From positions 52,593,001-52,657,000 of the forward strand of contig CM027380.1 of NCBI GenBank assembly GCA_015680905.1: 64,000 bases of DNA, read 5' to 3'. This stretch comes from Coptis chinensis (Eukaryota; Streptophyta; Magnoliopsida; Ranunculales; Ranunculaceae). This document shows positions 1 to 13,785 of this stretch, in pieces. The notes beneath the pieces are model-generated. The model did not search any database, was not told the origin of the DNA, and worked only from the letters and a program-made list of their open reading frames with translations. Positions within the stretch are counted from its first letter, which is position 1. Every line of letters starts with the position of its first letter. The position numbers and the translations under genes are program-made.

Positions 1-1023
1 TGCTAAGAAGTTTTGTGAATAAAGGCCAAGATTCAAGGAGAAAAAGCCTTTGTAAAGCCCGATTAGAAGCTAAGAAGTCAGAGTCAATGCGGGCAGAAAC
101 AGCACACAAAAGTCAGTAGAACTTTCGAAGACTGTATCTTTGGACTCAGACCTCGAAATTGGGCCTACCTTATGTCAAATCGACCGGCTCAGAAAGAGCT
201 TTCCAATGGTCCAAACCTTGAACCAATCAGAGGAGCAAAATTAGACAAAAAGCCTGCTGAAGTCAGATCCAACTGAAAAGGGCCCTGTGGACTGAAGAGA
301 TTGGGTTTTGGGCTCGATTTTCTGGCCCAAAACATGGCTCCTCAGCCCATGCACGAAAAAGTGGATATGGTCTCCTCCATTTGTATGGAGAAGACTTAGC
401 TCTTAAGTATATCTAGATCTAGATTAGAAAATTAGGTTAGACTCCATTAATTAGTTCTAATAACTTGTTTTAGATCTAGTTTTTACATTCAATGAATTAG
501 TTTTAGAACAAAATAGATTATTATTTAGAATCACTATTAGTTTTATAATAAAGTATTAGTTTTCATTTCAATTTAGTTATTGATTAAATTCTTATTTAGT
601 TTTAGTTGTTTTAAATTCATAAATTAGGTTGTCTTCATTTTGATTCTTAGACTATTGTTAAAATTAGATTTATAAAGTTTAAATTAGTTATTAAATTATG
701 ACTTGTTATTATTGTTCTTGTGTAAGGAATGATAGTATAATGATATTAGGCTAAAACCTCCATTAGAGGAGGTTAATGAAGTAATGTGAGGATGATTGCT
801 TGTTAGAATAGTTGTTATTTAGAATAGAAATTTCGCATCTTATTACTCTCACCATTGTTCCTTATGTTTGTTCAATTGAATTTGTTTAAGTCTTGAGAGT
901 TAAGAGTGGAACAATTCCGTACTCGATATATTGCATGAATATATATGTGAGAGTAGAAAATAAAATAATTGATACCGTAAGAATGAGGTTAGAGTAATCT
1001 AGTTGTGTTTTTATGGGTTATCA
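1..1023 (+). repeat. 5' LTR (partial) of the outer Athila-like element
   Basis: The sequence matches 23090-24113 along its whole length. It ends GGGTTATCA, followed directly by a primer-binding-site-like motif, which marks it as a 5' LTR. The first part of the LTR lies outside the window. Confidence 0.85.
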
Positions 1024-1025
1024 AA

Positions 1026-1042
1026 TGGCGTCGCTGCCATCT
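1026..1042 (+). other. Primer-binding site, tRNA-Asp-like
   Basis: TGGCGTCGCTGCC begins two bases after the LTR end. It resembles the TGGCGCCGTTGCC core known for Athila/Tat elements, which is complementary to the 3' end of tRNA-Asp. The match is imperfect. Confidence 0.55.
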
Positions 1043-2042
1043 TAATCTCATTCAAGACAAGAATTCAATTGCTTGAATTCAAGGGGCAATCCCCTATTCT
1101 CTACCCACCCACCCTTTTAATTTTTAATTTTTATTTCTTGAATTTTTGGAACTGTTCACTGTTTTAGGCATAGAGGCTGCGGATTCACAGAGGAAAACAC
1201 TGCAGTAAAGGTATTTGTAAATTTTGAAAAATTCTGAAAATTTACAGGAATAATTCTTAAGGCGTTATTGATTTACTGTAATATTGTTAGATTTTTTCTG
1301 GTTGTTTTACCTAGTGAAATAATACGATCTTTACAGTGCTGCATTTCAGTTTTCAAACCGTAAGTTTTTGAAAAACAGACAAGTAAGGTTACTTAGGCAG
1401 TACCAAAAATTCTAAACTTTTTACAGGAGTATCTATCCTAAGTCAGGAGTTTGCAGTAAAAATATGACGAGTTTTTGAATTGTTTTGACCTCCTAACTAG
1501 TGGAGTGTTTCCAATGTGTTTCTGCAGTTTTGTAAACACTTAATTTCTGGAACAACAGCCGATAAGGAGGGTTTGTGGAACTCCAATTACTCTAAATTTT
1601 TTTAAAGGAATACCCATGATCTGTCAGGAGTCTCCAGTAAAATTTTGGCGATTTATGTCTCTGTTTTGATTGGTTAACCATTCGGTTGTTTGTATTGTGT
1701 CCGAAAACTGTTTCACAAACTTTGAAGGGAAGTAAAAGGACTTTTATAGCTCCGATTGATCTGAAATTTTACAATCACTTAATAGACATCTTAATATTGA
1801 CATCTTATTGAATTAAATTGTAAAATTTCAAATTTTTTTTTGAAACCACGACCAGCCCAAAACACTGAACTTATAAATTCCGCCCCTAAGGCCATTTTGG
1901 CCATACTAGATGCTTTATTTCAAAGATTAATTTTTCACGGGTGAGTCCAAATTTTCATTTCTTCAAGTTATTAAGTATTTCTAACATCATATAAACACTG
2001 AGATCGCATTATACAAGATGCTATTCAAGCGTAGCAAGGAGG

Positions 2043-3384
2043 TGATAAGAGCCCCAAAGCGTAGTTTTAACCCCTTAATAATCATCTTTGTTAGACCAAT
2101 TATGTGAATAATAAGTAAGAGTTAATGACCGATTACGTGTTTTATGCATTTCGGGCTTCAAAGTCCATTATGTTGAACTGTGCCACTTTAGCGAGATAAA
2201 GGAGCAAGCGGTGCGTGAGAACTTCCGAATGCCATATCTTTGGACTCGTTTTGTTCGAATTGGGCCTACCTTATGTCAAAACGACCAGCTCGGAAAGAGC
2301 TTTCCAATGGTCTAAGCCTTGACCCAATCAGAGGAGCAGAAGTGGACGAAAAGTCTGTGGAAGCCAACTGCAGCTGAAGAGGCCTTTTTGGACCGAAAGT
2401 ATTATGTTTTGGGCGATTCTGCGGCCCAAAACATGGCTCCAAGCCCATGCACGATTTTGGATCTGGATGTATAAAAACAAAAGCTTCACTCTTTGTTAAT
2501 GGTAGCTAGTTAGACCTAAATTAATATATAGAATTCTAGATCTAGTTTTATTAATAGATTAAGTTTTAGTTCCATTTCAATTCCATTTTTTAGATTAAAT
2601 CTTTGAATGATTGTTCTTGATTGATTAGATTAATAAAATAGTTAGTTGTCAATTTGAATTTTGTCATTTCCATTCTAGATCTAAATTAAATTCTTGTTAT
2701 CATTCCATTCGGTCATTAAATTAGATTCATTATTGTTTAATTAAGTAAAATTCAATTTCTTACATTATGTTTAGTTTAGATTTAATGGGAAATGTTAGGT
2801 TGATGACTCAAGGCTAAAACCTCCATTAGAGGGTTGATGAAGCCTTGATGAAAACTTAGTGGTTAGTATAGAATTGGTTGTAGAATCTATTCCACTCTAG
2901 AAGGTGGTGTTTAAGCCATGAGAATGGGTGGGCGACCTCACATGCTAGTTAGTATCGGTAGAAATGCCATGAACACTAGGGATTAGAACTTCGAAATTTC
3001 GCCCGTAGAGCGTGAGAATTGAGATACAACCTTCTACGCTAGGTTGTTAAGTTGGATTCGAGGTGAATTCAATTCCCTCTATTTCTTTATCTGAATTCAA
3101 ACTATCGTATTTCCATAGCATTAAGTAGCTTAAATTAAAATAATCAATTTCATATTGCATCGTAGTATAATCCCCTCGTAAATCTCTCATTTGATTACTT
3201 AGACTTAGAAAACAATCCGTGCTAGGGAACTAGGAGTGGAGCGAACTTCCTACTCCACTTAGTGCAATCGTTCGAGAGTAGAAAACTTTTGATAAGCGCT
3301 ACAGCAAATAGCGGTTTAGTTTACTTACGTTGTGAATTCATCGTTCATTTAAGTAGGTAAAACTATACATTTTCACGTTTATCA
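2043..3384 (+). repeat. 5' LTR of the nested element
   Basis: Matches 15374-16729 end to end. It carries a TATA-like TATAAAAA at 2470 and the AGATCTAGTTTTATTAATAG-type AT-rich block shared with the other copy. Confidence 0.88.
2470..2477 (+). promoter_or_regulatory. TATA-like box of the LTR promoter
   Basis: TATAAAAA lies about 430 bp into the LTR and is followed by an AAGCTTCACTC-type start region. The equivalent TATAAAAC is at about 15798 in the 3' LTR. The assignment rests on motif and position only. Confidence 0.4.
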
Positions 3385-4073
3385 AATGGGCCTTGCCATC
3401 TTAGTTACACTTTAGCATTGTTTTCATAGTAGAAGTAGTCATTTTTAAGTCCCATTAAACCCACCCACCCTTGTTTGTTTCATCTTTGTGGTTTGCCCGT
3501 TTCAGTATTGACAAATTCGAGAAAATAAATAAGGCGCGACCAGCTAAGAGGCGACCAGCTTAAGTTCTTGGAATTTTGTTTACCAGCGGCGCGCGCATCC
3601 ATACCAAAGCGCGACCAGCTCAAACATGGAACTTCGACAACCCAATCGAGCGACCGCCCTAAAAACTTTGTAATCTGAAAATTACTTTCGGGGCCTTGGC
3701 GCTTCTACTTTCAGCCTTGGTCGCCCGATCATTAAAATTCAGTTTTCCACGGTCTTGATTCAAACTTTGATCTTTCATATTTTTCAGTGTTCTAATCTCT
3801 TATATACGAACAGCGTATACAAAGGCGCTATTCATAAAGCGAAGCAAAGACGCTATCGGTATTCCTTTCTTCCATACCTCGCATTTCGGTTAGAGGTTTT
3901 CTACTAGTATATCGAATTGTTTGGAGTGTTGCATGTTTAGTTAAGCTCAACTTAGTCTTGCATGAGATTAAGGTGCAGTCGAACAAAACAACAAAGCGTA
4001 ATTACGGCAACAAACAAGTCTATCTAGTACACCACCCGACACCTCTAACTACTATCACACACCATACGACATA

Positions 4074-5500
4074 ATGGTGAAGAAAGAGACTCCTCTCTCC
4101 GACTTTTACAAAGCCTTGGCGATAGCCCCAAATCGTGCATCGTTCTAGCGGACCGGTGGGGATTTTTGAATCCCCAAACATATTTAATTTGTTACCCGTT
4201 TTTCATGGGTTAGACCATGAAAAACCTTATCGGCTATCGTAGGATTGAACAAGTCCTTACAACATTCCATCATCCTACGGTAGGTCGCGGAACAAATTAA
4301 AGCGAGGGTATTCCCTTTCACCTTAGCCCGATAAAGGCGGCATCTTGGTTAAGCTGCCCAAAGCGCCTAATTCGTGGACTTCGTGGGCTAAACTTGTTCA
4401 TTTGTTTATGGAACATTTTTACCCTTTAAAGACGGATGAGATGCTTTCCAAGATTCATTTTTTACGGCCGAATCCTCATGAATCATTTTTACGGGGCATG
4501 GAATCGTTTCACCCGATCTCTAATAGAGTGTGCACATCATAACTTAGCTAAAGACCGTTAGTTCGTGCCTTTTTCAAAGGTCTTCTACACCACCATAAAG
4601 AAGTCCTTGACATAATGAATGGGGTAGTTTCCTAAGTAAAGGAGCCTCGGAGGCTTATAAATTTTTAGAAGACCAAACTAAGCGGAATAATAATTGGGGG
4701 TAGTGATGATATCCCATTTCGCTAGTTCTTCTTCAACCGGTAAAAGCCGCCCGGTATGTTTGAGAAGAAAACCGATCGAACTTAAAAATCTAATCGAATC
4801 TCTAACTAAAAAAGTAGAGGCTATTTACGCTCAACAAAAGCCTATCCCGTCATGAATGTAAACTCCAACCCATGTAATTTCTGTTTGAGTCCGAGCACCA
4901 CGGCGATTATTGTCCTCTAGCTTATGAACAACAACCACGGAACAAGATAATGTTTACTCTATTAATAACTATCCTATTCTAGCGCCCCTTGGAACAACAT
5001 CCAACCGGTTGGAGAAATAATCAACAAGTAACACTTCGAGTCTGATAATCAAAGCGTTAGGCAAAGCAAACAATTATAACCAAGCTCCACCTAGGCAAGG
5101 ACAAGGACAAGGACAAGGACAAGGTCAAGGGAATTATAATAATTATAACAACAAAAGCGCCCAACCACGACAAGGTCAAGCACAAGGTCGGAATAATTAT
5201 AATAATTATAATACCAATAAATTATCGTTAGGTTAATAATAATAACTATCACAACCCACCCATAAATAATCAGCGAGAGATAGTTCAGTCCACACCACCC
5301 GTGACTACTACACCTACACAACGGATCGTATCGGCGCCTTTATACAAGTTACCCGACAACTTTTCGGACAATGACTCAATCAAACCAGCCAGATTTTACA
5401 ATCCATAAATCGGGGCATACAACGGTTAGCCCAAGCGAAAGCCCAACCAAAGCGTGTTTCGGGACAAGCAATACCAAACCCTAAAAGCAGCAAACCGCGC
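4074..5500 (+). pseudogene. gag region of the nested Athila-like element (fossil)
   Basis: The start reads MVKKETPLSDFYK-like and parallels the outer element's gag at 16867. A capsid-like stretch with SWTSWAKLVHLFMEHFYPLK is visible at 4345-4542, equivalent to SMDSWANLVQLFMEQFY at about 17170. A low-complexity Q/G/N-rich tail lies at 5090-5250. It is a structural-protein fossil, broken several times. Confidence 0.7.
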
Positions 5501-6049
5501 CTTTGAGGTAAGCGGTAATTCTGAATGCGGAAACTTCTCGTAGGTGACCTAAATGCCATCACCACTCTCGCTCACGAAGAGTGGTTGATAACAAAGTAAC
5601 TATGCCTATAGTTACCCCATCGATACTCCTACACGGATGTCGAACTAGATGCGAAATAGAAGCTGAAGAACCTACCCCTTTGTAGAGGTCCCGGTTAAAC
5701 CACAACCTAAGAACGAGAAAGCCAAGGTTACACTTCAAGTCGAACCATACACTAAATATAGAAGCGAAACCACCGTTCCTCAAAAATTAGCCATGCTAAC
5801 CGGGGATACAAACTTTGAGTAGATTAGGAGCGTTTTCAAGAATCTAACGATAAACCTTTCTTTTTTCGAAGCTATTAAAAGCTCCCTAACCGCTAAGTTT
5901 CTTAAAGAGTTGTGCACTACTAGAAGCGTAAGACCAATATACCTAAAGGCGCCTTTTAAGCTGAGCGGTTCAACTTTATCGAAAATAATGGAATTGTTAA
6001 GTACAAGGACCACAGTAGATCCCTCTTGTAAAATGCACCTTAGGAGATT

Positions 6050-9000
6050 CCCACCGCGACCGCCTTATTAGACACGGGGCGAGTGTTAACTTACTCCCGT
6101 ATTACTTGTATAAACAAATAGGTCTACGAGGAAATGCAACCTACAAAATAGCGTTGCAATTAGCGGACCGAGGTCAATTAAGTATCCTAAAGGTGTAGTG
6201 GAAAAGCGTGCTTGTTAAGGTTCGGGATTTCTACTATCCTGCTGATTTTGTTATCCTCGATCTGAGAGAATTAAGCTAATGACTCTGTACCGATCATCTT
6301 AGGGCGCCTTCTTCTTGGCTGCCAATAAACTTATAAATTGTCGCGATGGAAAGATGTCCTTATCTTTTGGCCATCTTTTCCGTCGAGGTAAATGTTTTTA
6401 AAATGATGAAGCGGTTACCCGGATTCGATGCGTAGATGGGGAGGTTAGCATGATCGAGAGTTTAGCTCAAGATTATTTTAACAACCCGTTTCACGAAAAC
6501 AATATGTACAAATTCCTTTCTTTTGGAACTTGATTTTGTAAATGACTCTACTTAGAGGAAGTCAACACCATCTGGAGTCCACACCAATTGTAGACCGTCG
6601 GTTGCTCCATATCGCGATTCACGAAGACTTGCTACCTAAGCAAGTCTTCATTCACCTGAATAAGGACACTTATGAAACATCAGCGGACATTCCGTCCACA
6701 CGGTCTTAAACCTCTTCCCGGGTTAAAATATATTCAACTTGATCCGGATGGTAGTCACCCGATAATTATATCTTCTCTGTTAACTAAGGATGAAGAGACA
6801 TGTTTAATAAGGGTGATTAGGGAACATCGGTCTGCGATTGGTTGGTCCCTAGCCGACATTAAAGGGAATTGACCCTAATGTTTGCACTCATCGTATCCAT
6901 TTGGAGGATAGCGAAGACTTCTCGCGAACCTCGGCGTCGCTTGAAACCGCCATGAAAGAGGTGGTTAGGGAAGAAGTCTTGCGATTACTTTCGATCGCGG
7001 TATTATATACCCGATCTCCGATAGCGAATGGGTAAGTCCCATTCATGTAGTTCCTAATAAATCGGGGAGTTACCATGTGCGTAGCGGGGAAGGGTGACTA
7101 TGTTGTCACTCAAGGTCTATGAAATGGAGAATCGTATTGATTCTGAGGCGTTTAAATGCTATGACCGCGAAAGGATCACTTTCCTTACCATTTATAGATC
7201 GGATGCTAGAGCGTCTAGGCTGGTCATGCCTTTTATTTTTTACGGATGGCTACTCGGCTATTTTCAGATTATTATTGATATTGATGACCAGAAAAGACAA
7301 CCTTCACATGTCCGCCCGGAACATATGCCTATAAGCGAATGCCTTTTGGCCTTTGTAATGCCCACAGTACCTTCGGTGATGTATGCTTCATATTTTTAGT
7401 GACATGGTAGGCTTTATGGAAGTGTTCATGGATGATTTTTCTATCTATGGAGACTCCTTTCTGAGAATGCTTGTCTAACTTTGTCTAAGGTCTTGACCAC
7501 GGTGTGAAGAAAAGAGCCTCATTTTAAATTGGGAAAAGTGTCATTTCATGGTCAAAAGGGCATAGTACTAGGTCATATTGTATCTAGTGATGGCATCGAA
7601 GTAGATAAAGCCAAACTAGATAAGATAGCGACCCTACCTAAACCCGCGGACTGTCAGGTGAGATTAGAACCTTTCTAGGCCATGCGAGGGGTTTTATAGG
7701 CGTTTCATTAAAGATTTTTCGAAAATAGCTAGGCCTTTAACTAACCTGCTTTTGAAGGATGCAATCTTTGATTTTAATTTTAAGCGTAAACGGGCTTTTG
7801 AAACCTTAAAAGCCGCCTAACCACTGCACCTATTATCTGACCTCAGTTGGTCTAAACCTTTCGAACTCATGTGTGATGCTAGTGACTATCACGGTTAGTC
7901 TTTGTCTTGGGGACGAAACTAGATAATAAGTCCTTTGTTATTTATTATGCTAGTAAAAATATTAAAGCGATGCTCAATGGAATTATTCAACTCTTGAAAA
8001 AGAATTCTTAGCTGTCATTTATGCTTTAGATAAGTTTAGTCCTTATTTGGTTGGTTCTAAAACTTTAGTTTACGGACCATGCAACCCTTAGGTACCTTCT
8101 TGCAAAGAAGGATGCTAGCGAGAGATTAATCCGATGGATTCTTCTCCTGCAAGAGTTCACATTAGAAAAAAAGGACAAAAGAGGGTCAGAAAGCGTGGTT
8201 GCCGACCACTTATCTAGACTTACAAATGGCGATAGTAGTGATTCGAGTCCATACGGGACTCTTTTCACGATGAGCATCGTATGCTATTTTTTCATCACCA
8301 TGGTATCGCGGACATCGTAAATTATTTAGCGGCTGATGTTATGCCTTATAATTGGACAAGAAATGAGCGTAAGAAGTTCTTGGCGAGTCAAGTTATACTC
8401 TTTGGGATGAGCCCTACCTTTTTAAGTATTGTGCGGATCAGATTATTCGTCGTTGCATTCCCGGTGGGAATATAATGAAGTTCTATCGTTACGCCATGAC
8501 AAAAAGTGTGGTGGCCACTTTAAGCGGAATGAAAACAGCCGCTAAAGTTCTTTTAATGTGGATTTTATTGGCCTACCCTTTTTAAGGATGCCGAAGTGCA
8601 TTGCAAGGCGTGTATTAGATTTGCCAACAACTTGGGCGAATCCCTGGCGTAATATGATGCCATTAAATCCAATCTTGATAGTAGAAATTTTTGATGTTTG
8701 GGGTATTGATTTCATGGGCCCTTTCCCTGTTTCCCACGGTTATATTTATATTCTAGTTGCGTGGATTCGTGTCTAAATGGATAGAGGCCCTAGCTTGCGT
8801 AGCAATGACCATAAGACCGTGGTATTTTTATTAAAGAAATATATTTTCTGTCGGTTTGGCATTCCTAAAGCCATCATTAGTGATGGTGGAACACATTTTA
8901 CCTTGAGTTGTTGCATCCCTAGTGAAAAAGTATGGAGTTACACACAAAGTAGCAACTCCTTATCATCCACAAACTAGCGGCCAAGTAGAAGTTTCTAATA

Positions 9001-9450
9001 GGAAAATCAAAAGATTTTAGAAACAACGATAAAACCACGATAGGAAAGGCTGGTGAAGCGTCTATCGGATGCCTTATGGGCATATAGAACTGCTTTCAAA
9101 ACTCCTATAGGTATGTCTCCCTTTAGACTTGTATTTGGGAAACCATGTCATTTGCGGTTGAATTAGAGCACCGTGCTCGTGGGCTATAAAAGCCTTAACT
9201 ACAATATTGATGAGGTAGGTGTCAAGCATGAAGTTACAATTAAATGAGCTTGAAGAAATCCGTGGCGATTCTTACGATCTCGCATGAAGGATTATAAAGC
9301 TAACATGAAGCGTGTTCATGATAAGCATATCTTCGCCAAAGAGTTTGTGGTCGGACAAAGGTTTTGCTTTACAACTCCGTCTACATATTTTCCCGGGAAC
9401 TAAAAACCCGTTAGTGCGGTCCTTTTTAAGTTCTTGAAGTCACCCCTTAC
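6050..9450 (+). pseudogene. protease-RT-RNase H-integrase region of the nested element (fossil)
   Basis: The order is protease, RT, RNase H, integrase, which is the Ty3/gypsy order. Visible marks include a TARGVLTYSRI-like copy of the DLGASVNLLP protease site near 6075. The RT has QIIIDIDDQKRQPSHV near 7270 and FMDDFSIYG near 7430. RNase H follows to about 8250. The integrase has [15 protein letters not shown] near 8700 and a [12 protein letters not shown]-like stretch near 8970. It is broken many times. The Athila family assignment comes from the integrase and protease motifs. Confidence 0.75.
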
Positions 9451-9807
9451 GGGGCAATTACCTTAGTAAATCCAAGGACAACGGTACCTTTCAAGTTAAC
9501 GGTCAGCGGTTAAAACATTTTTCACGAACCACGTCCCACGATATAGAGGAAGTCCTTTTACGGGGACCCTATATATGAGGAATGACCCTTGTCATTGGTG
9601 TACTTCCTTTCACTTCCATTTAATGGTAAGTGCACCATTAAGGTAACGGGCCCTCCCTATGGAGTGTGTGGCTGTAAGTACGGATCCTAAGTCCACGGTT
9701 CACATATTTCCGTTTTCCACTCTTGCATGTTTTTCGGATTTTTTGAGTCATGTTTCTCTATATGGTGTGAATTATGTCTTTCTTTGCTTAATGTTTTTGC
9801 TTATTAA

Positions 9808-9810
9808 AAA

Positions 9811-9889
<79 letters not shown>

Positions 9890-9890
9890 T
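9808..9890. repeat. Microsatellite (A)n-(AT)n-(AAT)n
   Basis: A compound run of A, then about 23 AT units, then about 13 AAT units, just 3' of the pol region. Confidence 0.95.
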
Positions 9891-12800
9891 GTTTTCATTT
9901 TTAGATATAGATATATATCTAAACCCATAGAACTAGCAATCCAACAAGTCTTGGGAATCGACTTTAAAGCGACCCATGTTAAAACAAATTTTGTGTTTAA
10001 AATTTGTTTTGGGAGTCAAGGAACTTCGATCTTTCCATCGGATTGCTCGAACTTTCTATTTGTGTTGCTTAGGTCCATTAGTATAGTTCATTGGGGTTGA
10101 TGTCATCTAATTTAGTGTTCATTCGTTAAGCATAACTTCGTCATGCCGCGCACTTCGAGGCGTTTTCCACTATCTTATATGTCACCCACGGTCGGAATAG
10201 AGTAGTTTATGGATCAATGGATTGGAAATTCTCTCCTGATCATTTCCATATCTCATTCGAGAAAATCGGACCGATAGCGAAGCGGAAATTTAGTTTGAAG
10301 TTCATTTAAAATCGGCGAAAGTCGAAAAATCGAATTGGGCTTGGGCCCAACTTCAGCTTCCCTACTGGCGCCCAGCTCCCTTTCAAAATCCAAATCGCGA
10401 GTTCATCTTCTCCAACCGCTTGTCACAAATTTAAATTCAAACCCTAGCAACCAAAAAAAAAAAAAATAGAATAAAAATAAAAATAGAATACATCAAAATA
10501 GAAAGACATCCAGCCCTTTGTGAAACACCAACACAATCTCCAACCGTTTCCACCAAGAAACCACCCACTAATTCAAGTTTTCAAACCTGCCGCCGTAACG
10601 TAACCACCCGCCACCACCATTGTTTCTCCTTGTTTTCATCAAACTTGCATCCACCTCCATCTACAAACCCCAAATCGGTTCAAACTCAATGGGCTACTGA
10701 CGAAGAATGTTATCGAAGCACTTGGCGTTTGAGGCCGACCATTTCGCACCATTTCTGGCGCCAATATGATTAAGAGGGATTGGAGCGACTGTGGTATTAT
10801 TAGGCGGGGATTTCTATCACTATGATTTGGTAGAACAGTTTTATAAGAAGCGAATTGGGAGGAAATAGGATTTTCATTAGGATAGCGAGGAGCGAGGAGG
10901 AAATGCGAGGCGGTTGTTGGGTGAGCTATTAGGAATCACGCGCTGTAACCAACCTAGATCGACCATTCGGGGAATCGATTATCTGCGGTTCTGTTTTGAT
11001 GAAAGATCACGGTCATAGAGGGTGAATACAATACGATATCTCATTCGTTAAGCGGGCGACCACGAGAACCAATCAGGTTGTAGCTTTCGGTGGATTGGTA
11101 GGAACGATCCTCGGGAAAAGACAAAGTCGGCGACATCGGACTTCGATTAATGCGCGTTCTCTGGATTTTGCAAGCGAATGAGTGTAATTTCTGCATCCTC
11201 GATTTAATTTTGAATGTGATTAGAGGGTGGGGAAGAGCATGGCCTCTTCCGTATTGATCACTAAGATTATGCTCTCATTTAGAACCGCCGCTAAATCTGC
11301 TCCTATTAAGATCAAATTGCATTCTAATGCAAGTATTTATAAGGAATGCATCAAGAGACTTGGCGTTGTCTGAGAGAATAAAGTTGAGTCGAATAATGAA
11401 AGCGAAGATATGACATGGTTGGTTGAGGATAATTTCGATAGTCATACTTCTAATTTAGAGCGAATGATAATCTTTGCAAACTGGTTTTGCGATGCGATTA
11501 TCGTATCTGTGAAGATATCCGACATAGACAAATTGTAATTGAAATAAGCAAAGCGAACTTTCGGACGAGAGTTGAAATGCTTTCGAAAAAGTCGGGGAAG
11601 ATATCTTGTCTAACTTGGAGATTATCCACGGAATCACCAAGCCCGATTATGCGATACTCAAAGGCGAGATGGAAGCCGCGGTAGCTTGTTCGGGGATAGA
11701 GATGCTACGGCGTATGCCACTTTCGTGGATGAGTGCATCTCGGTGAGTCGAGAGGCATGAGTCGTCGTCGTCGCGAGGGCCGGATGGCTCAAGCCATTCT
11801 TCACCTGAGAACCGATCTCCATCTCGGGGACCATCTTCTTTCCTGCGCCTAGGTGTTCACCATCGGTTCGTCTGTTATTTCATTGTTTTTATTGTTTTGT
11901 TAGTGGAATTTTATTTCAGTAGTTAGATTTAAATATTAAGTTGTTTGTTTTAGATTGCTTGGATTTCATATTATTTTAATATAATTTATTTTGATCATCT
12001 TTTCGTAAGGTTGTCTTGGAGTTAGAGTTGAAAATTAGGCCGATATCGGCATAGCTATGATTTTTGTAGTGGTAGCATGATATGTAGGAGAGTTTAGAAG
12101 TTACTATGCTAAACCAAGTTTAAAAGATACCGGGGTTGTTAGGAAATCAAAACTATGGATAGTTTCGTTTTCGGGGTTTGGCGGTTTTCAAGTTAGGAAA
12201 TTGCCTTAAAACAATTTGGCAACTTGCCGATTCGTTTTGGAAACCCGGAACCTATTTAAACTTCCATCTTTCTACACTCACAACCCACACTACACCCCAC
12301 AATCATCTCTCACTTTTACTCCAAGCTTTTTCTTCTTGTTTCTCTTGTCAACTTCGGTTTACGCACTTCTGCCAGCGGCCTTTGAGGAAGCGCCTTTACA
12401 CTTTTGTCAGAAATTTTGTTTAGAGCGCGACCCGCCCTAAAAACACTGTAAATCGAAAAATCTAAAAAGCGCGCCAGCAATCAAGCGACCAGCTCAAACA
12501 CTATAATTTCAAAAACCTAAAAGGCGACTTCGCGCTCTATCACAACAGCGCCAGCCTCCACCCGTAAGCCACGGGGAAATTCAAATTTTTCTGAGGTTTC
12601 TTCCAGGTTTTCGCACCTGTTCTCTGAGTAGTTTTGAGATGACACCTCCTATAGTGATTCTGAGCAGTCATTTGAAGACTTGATGGGAACCGATACCTAT
12701 GGAGCATCGTTCATGGCCGGATCGTGCGATTAGGATGGCGGCATCTTACGGTGAGTGATGGCGACTCTTTTTCACCTAAGCTAACTGAATTCTTCTATAA

Positions 12801-13776
12801 TAATATTACTTTTATTGTACCCAAGAAGGAGAACAAAATTTTCCCTTGCTATTGATGGCACGACTATGAAATTGATAAGCAATTGATAGCTTTGGTTTTG
12901 GGTTGCCATTACGACCACTATGCACCGTGGGGATATATGACGGATAACTTCATACCTATATGAATATGCTTATTTCCATGAGTATTATGGGGGAGGGTGT
13001 TTAAATATCATGGACAAAGACCAATATAACATCACATACGAGTAGCCTATCGCTGAATGTAGAGCGCAACCATGTTGTTCATCATGATGAACATTCTAGG
13101 GAACGGCGGTTTACTTACGCCAATAATATTGGTGGCGTTTTCCTTGCTTTAGGCGAGGGGCGTCGTCGGTATGACATTCCCGAGTTTTTAGTTGCTACTC
13201 TGAGGCGAGGCCATACCTTGAGGCATAAGTACCTTCTTATGCCTGTCTTGGTTTGCCGCATTATCGCGGCTTGCCTACCCATAATGCGTAAGCGATTACC
13301 GCAGTTGGGAAAGGGTCGAAATCATGAGACCCACCAATCGATAATGGTAAAGATCATTCGAGCCATGACTTGGCGGGATGGCAGAATGCAACCACATTTG
13401 GTTGCCCCTTACACCCCATCGGACCAAATAACACTAGAGAGGTTAGCACTAGTTGATGATACGCGGCCGGGCGTGGCAAGTTATTATGGCATGGCGGGGA
13501 TCGCGAAAAGAACCTCATATAGAAGAGGAGGATGGCGAGTAGATCTTTGGGGTGCGGGTAAGTTTTTAGTTAAGTTAGTGTGCGCTTAAGTCCCAAGCAA
13601 TTTCATTACATTAACCCCATAATGGGTGGAACTCTTATAGAGTTGCGTCGGTTTTATTACTATATTAGTATGTTTTAACTTTGTTTTTGCGGATGTTCAC
13701 GAATTTCCACGGCGCTTCAATGGTATTTTTCCTACCCTCTTTATTTAAATGCTTTGAGGACAAAGCATGCTTCTTG

Positions 13777-13785
13777 TTTGGGGGG
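13777..13785 (+). other. Internal polypurine-tract-like motif
   Basis: TTTGAGGACAAAGC...TTTGGGGGG resembles the terminal polypurine tract context (GAGGACAAGC...TTTGGGGGTGG) 1.6 kb further on. The outer element has the same motif at about 21341. Function is inferred only from this resemblance. Confidence 0.35.

Noticed and set aside
5091-5321. Minus-strand open frame ending in LVLVLVLVLA
   Set aside because: It is the reverse of a CAAGGA-type low-complexity tail of the gag region, not a membrane peptide gene.
12178-12440. Two overlapping open frames suggestive of a small gene
   Set aside because: The same area in the outer element (20430-20620) is not conserved as protein. It is a CT-rich noncoding stretch of the element family.
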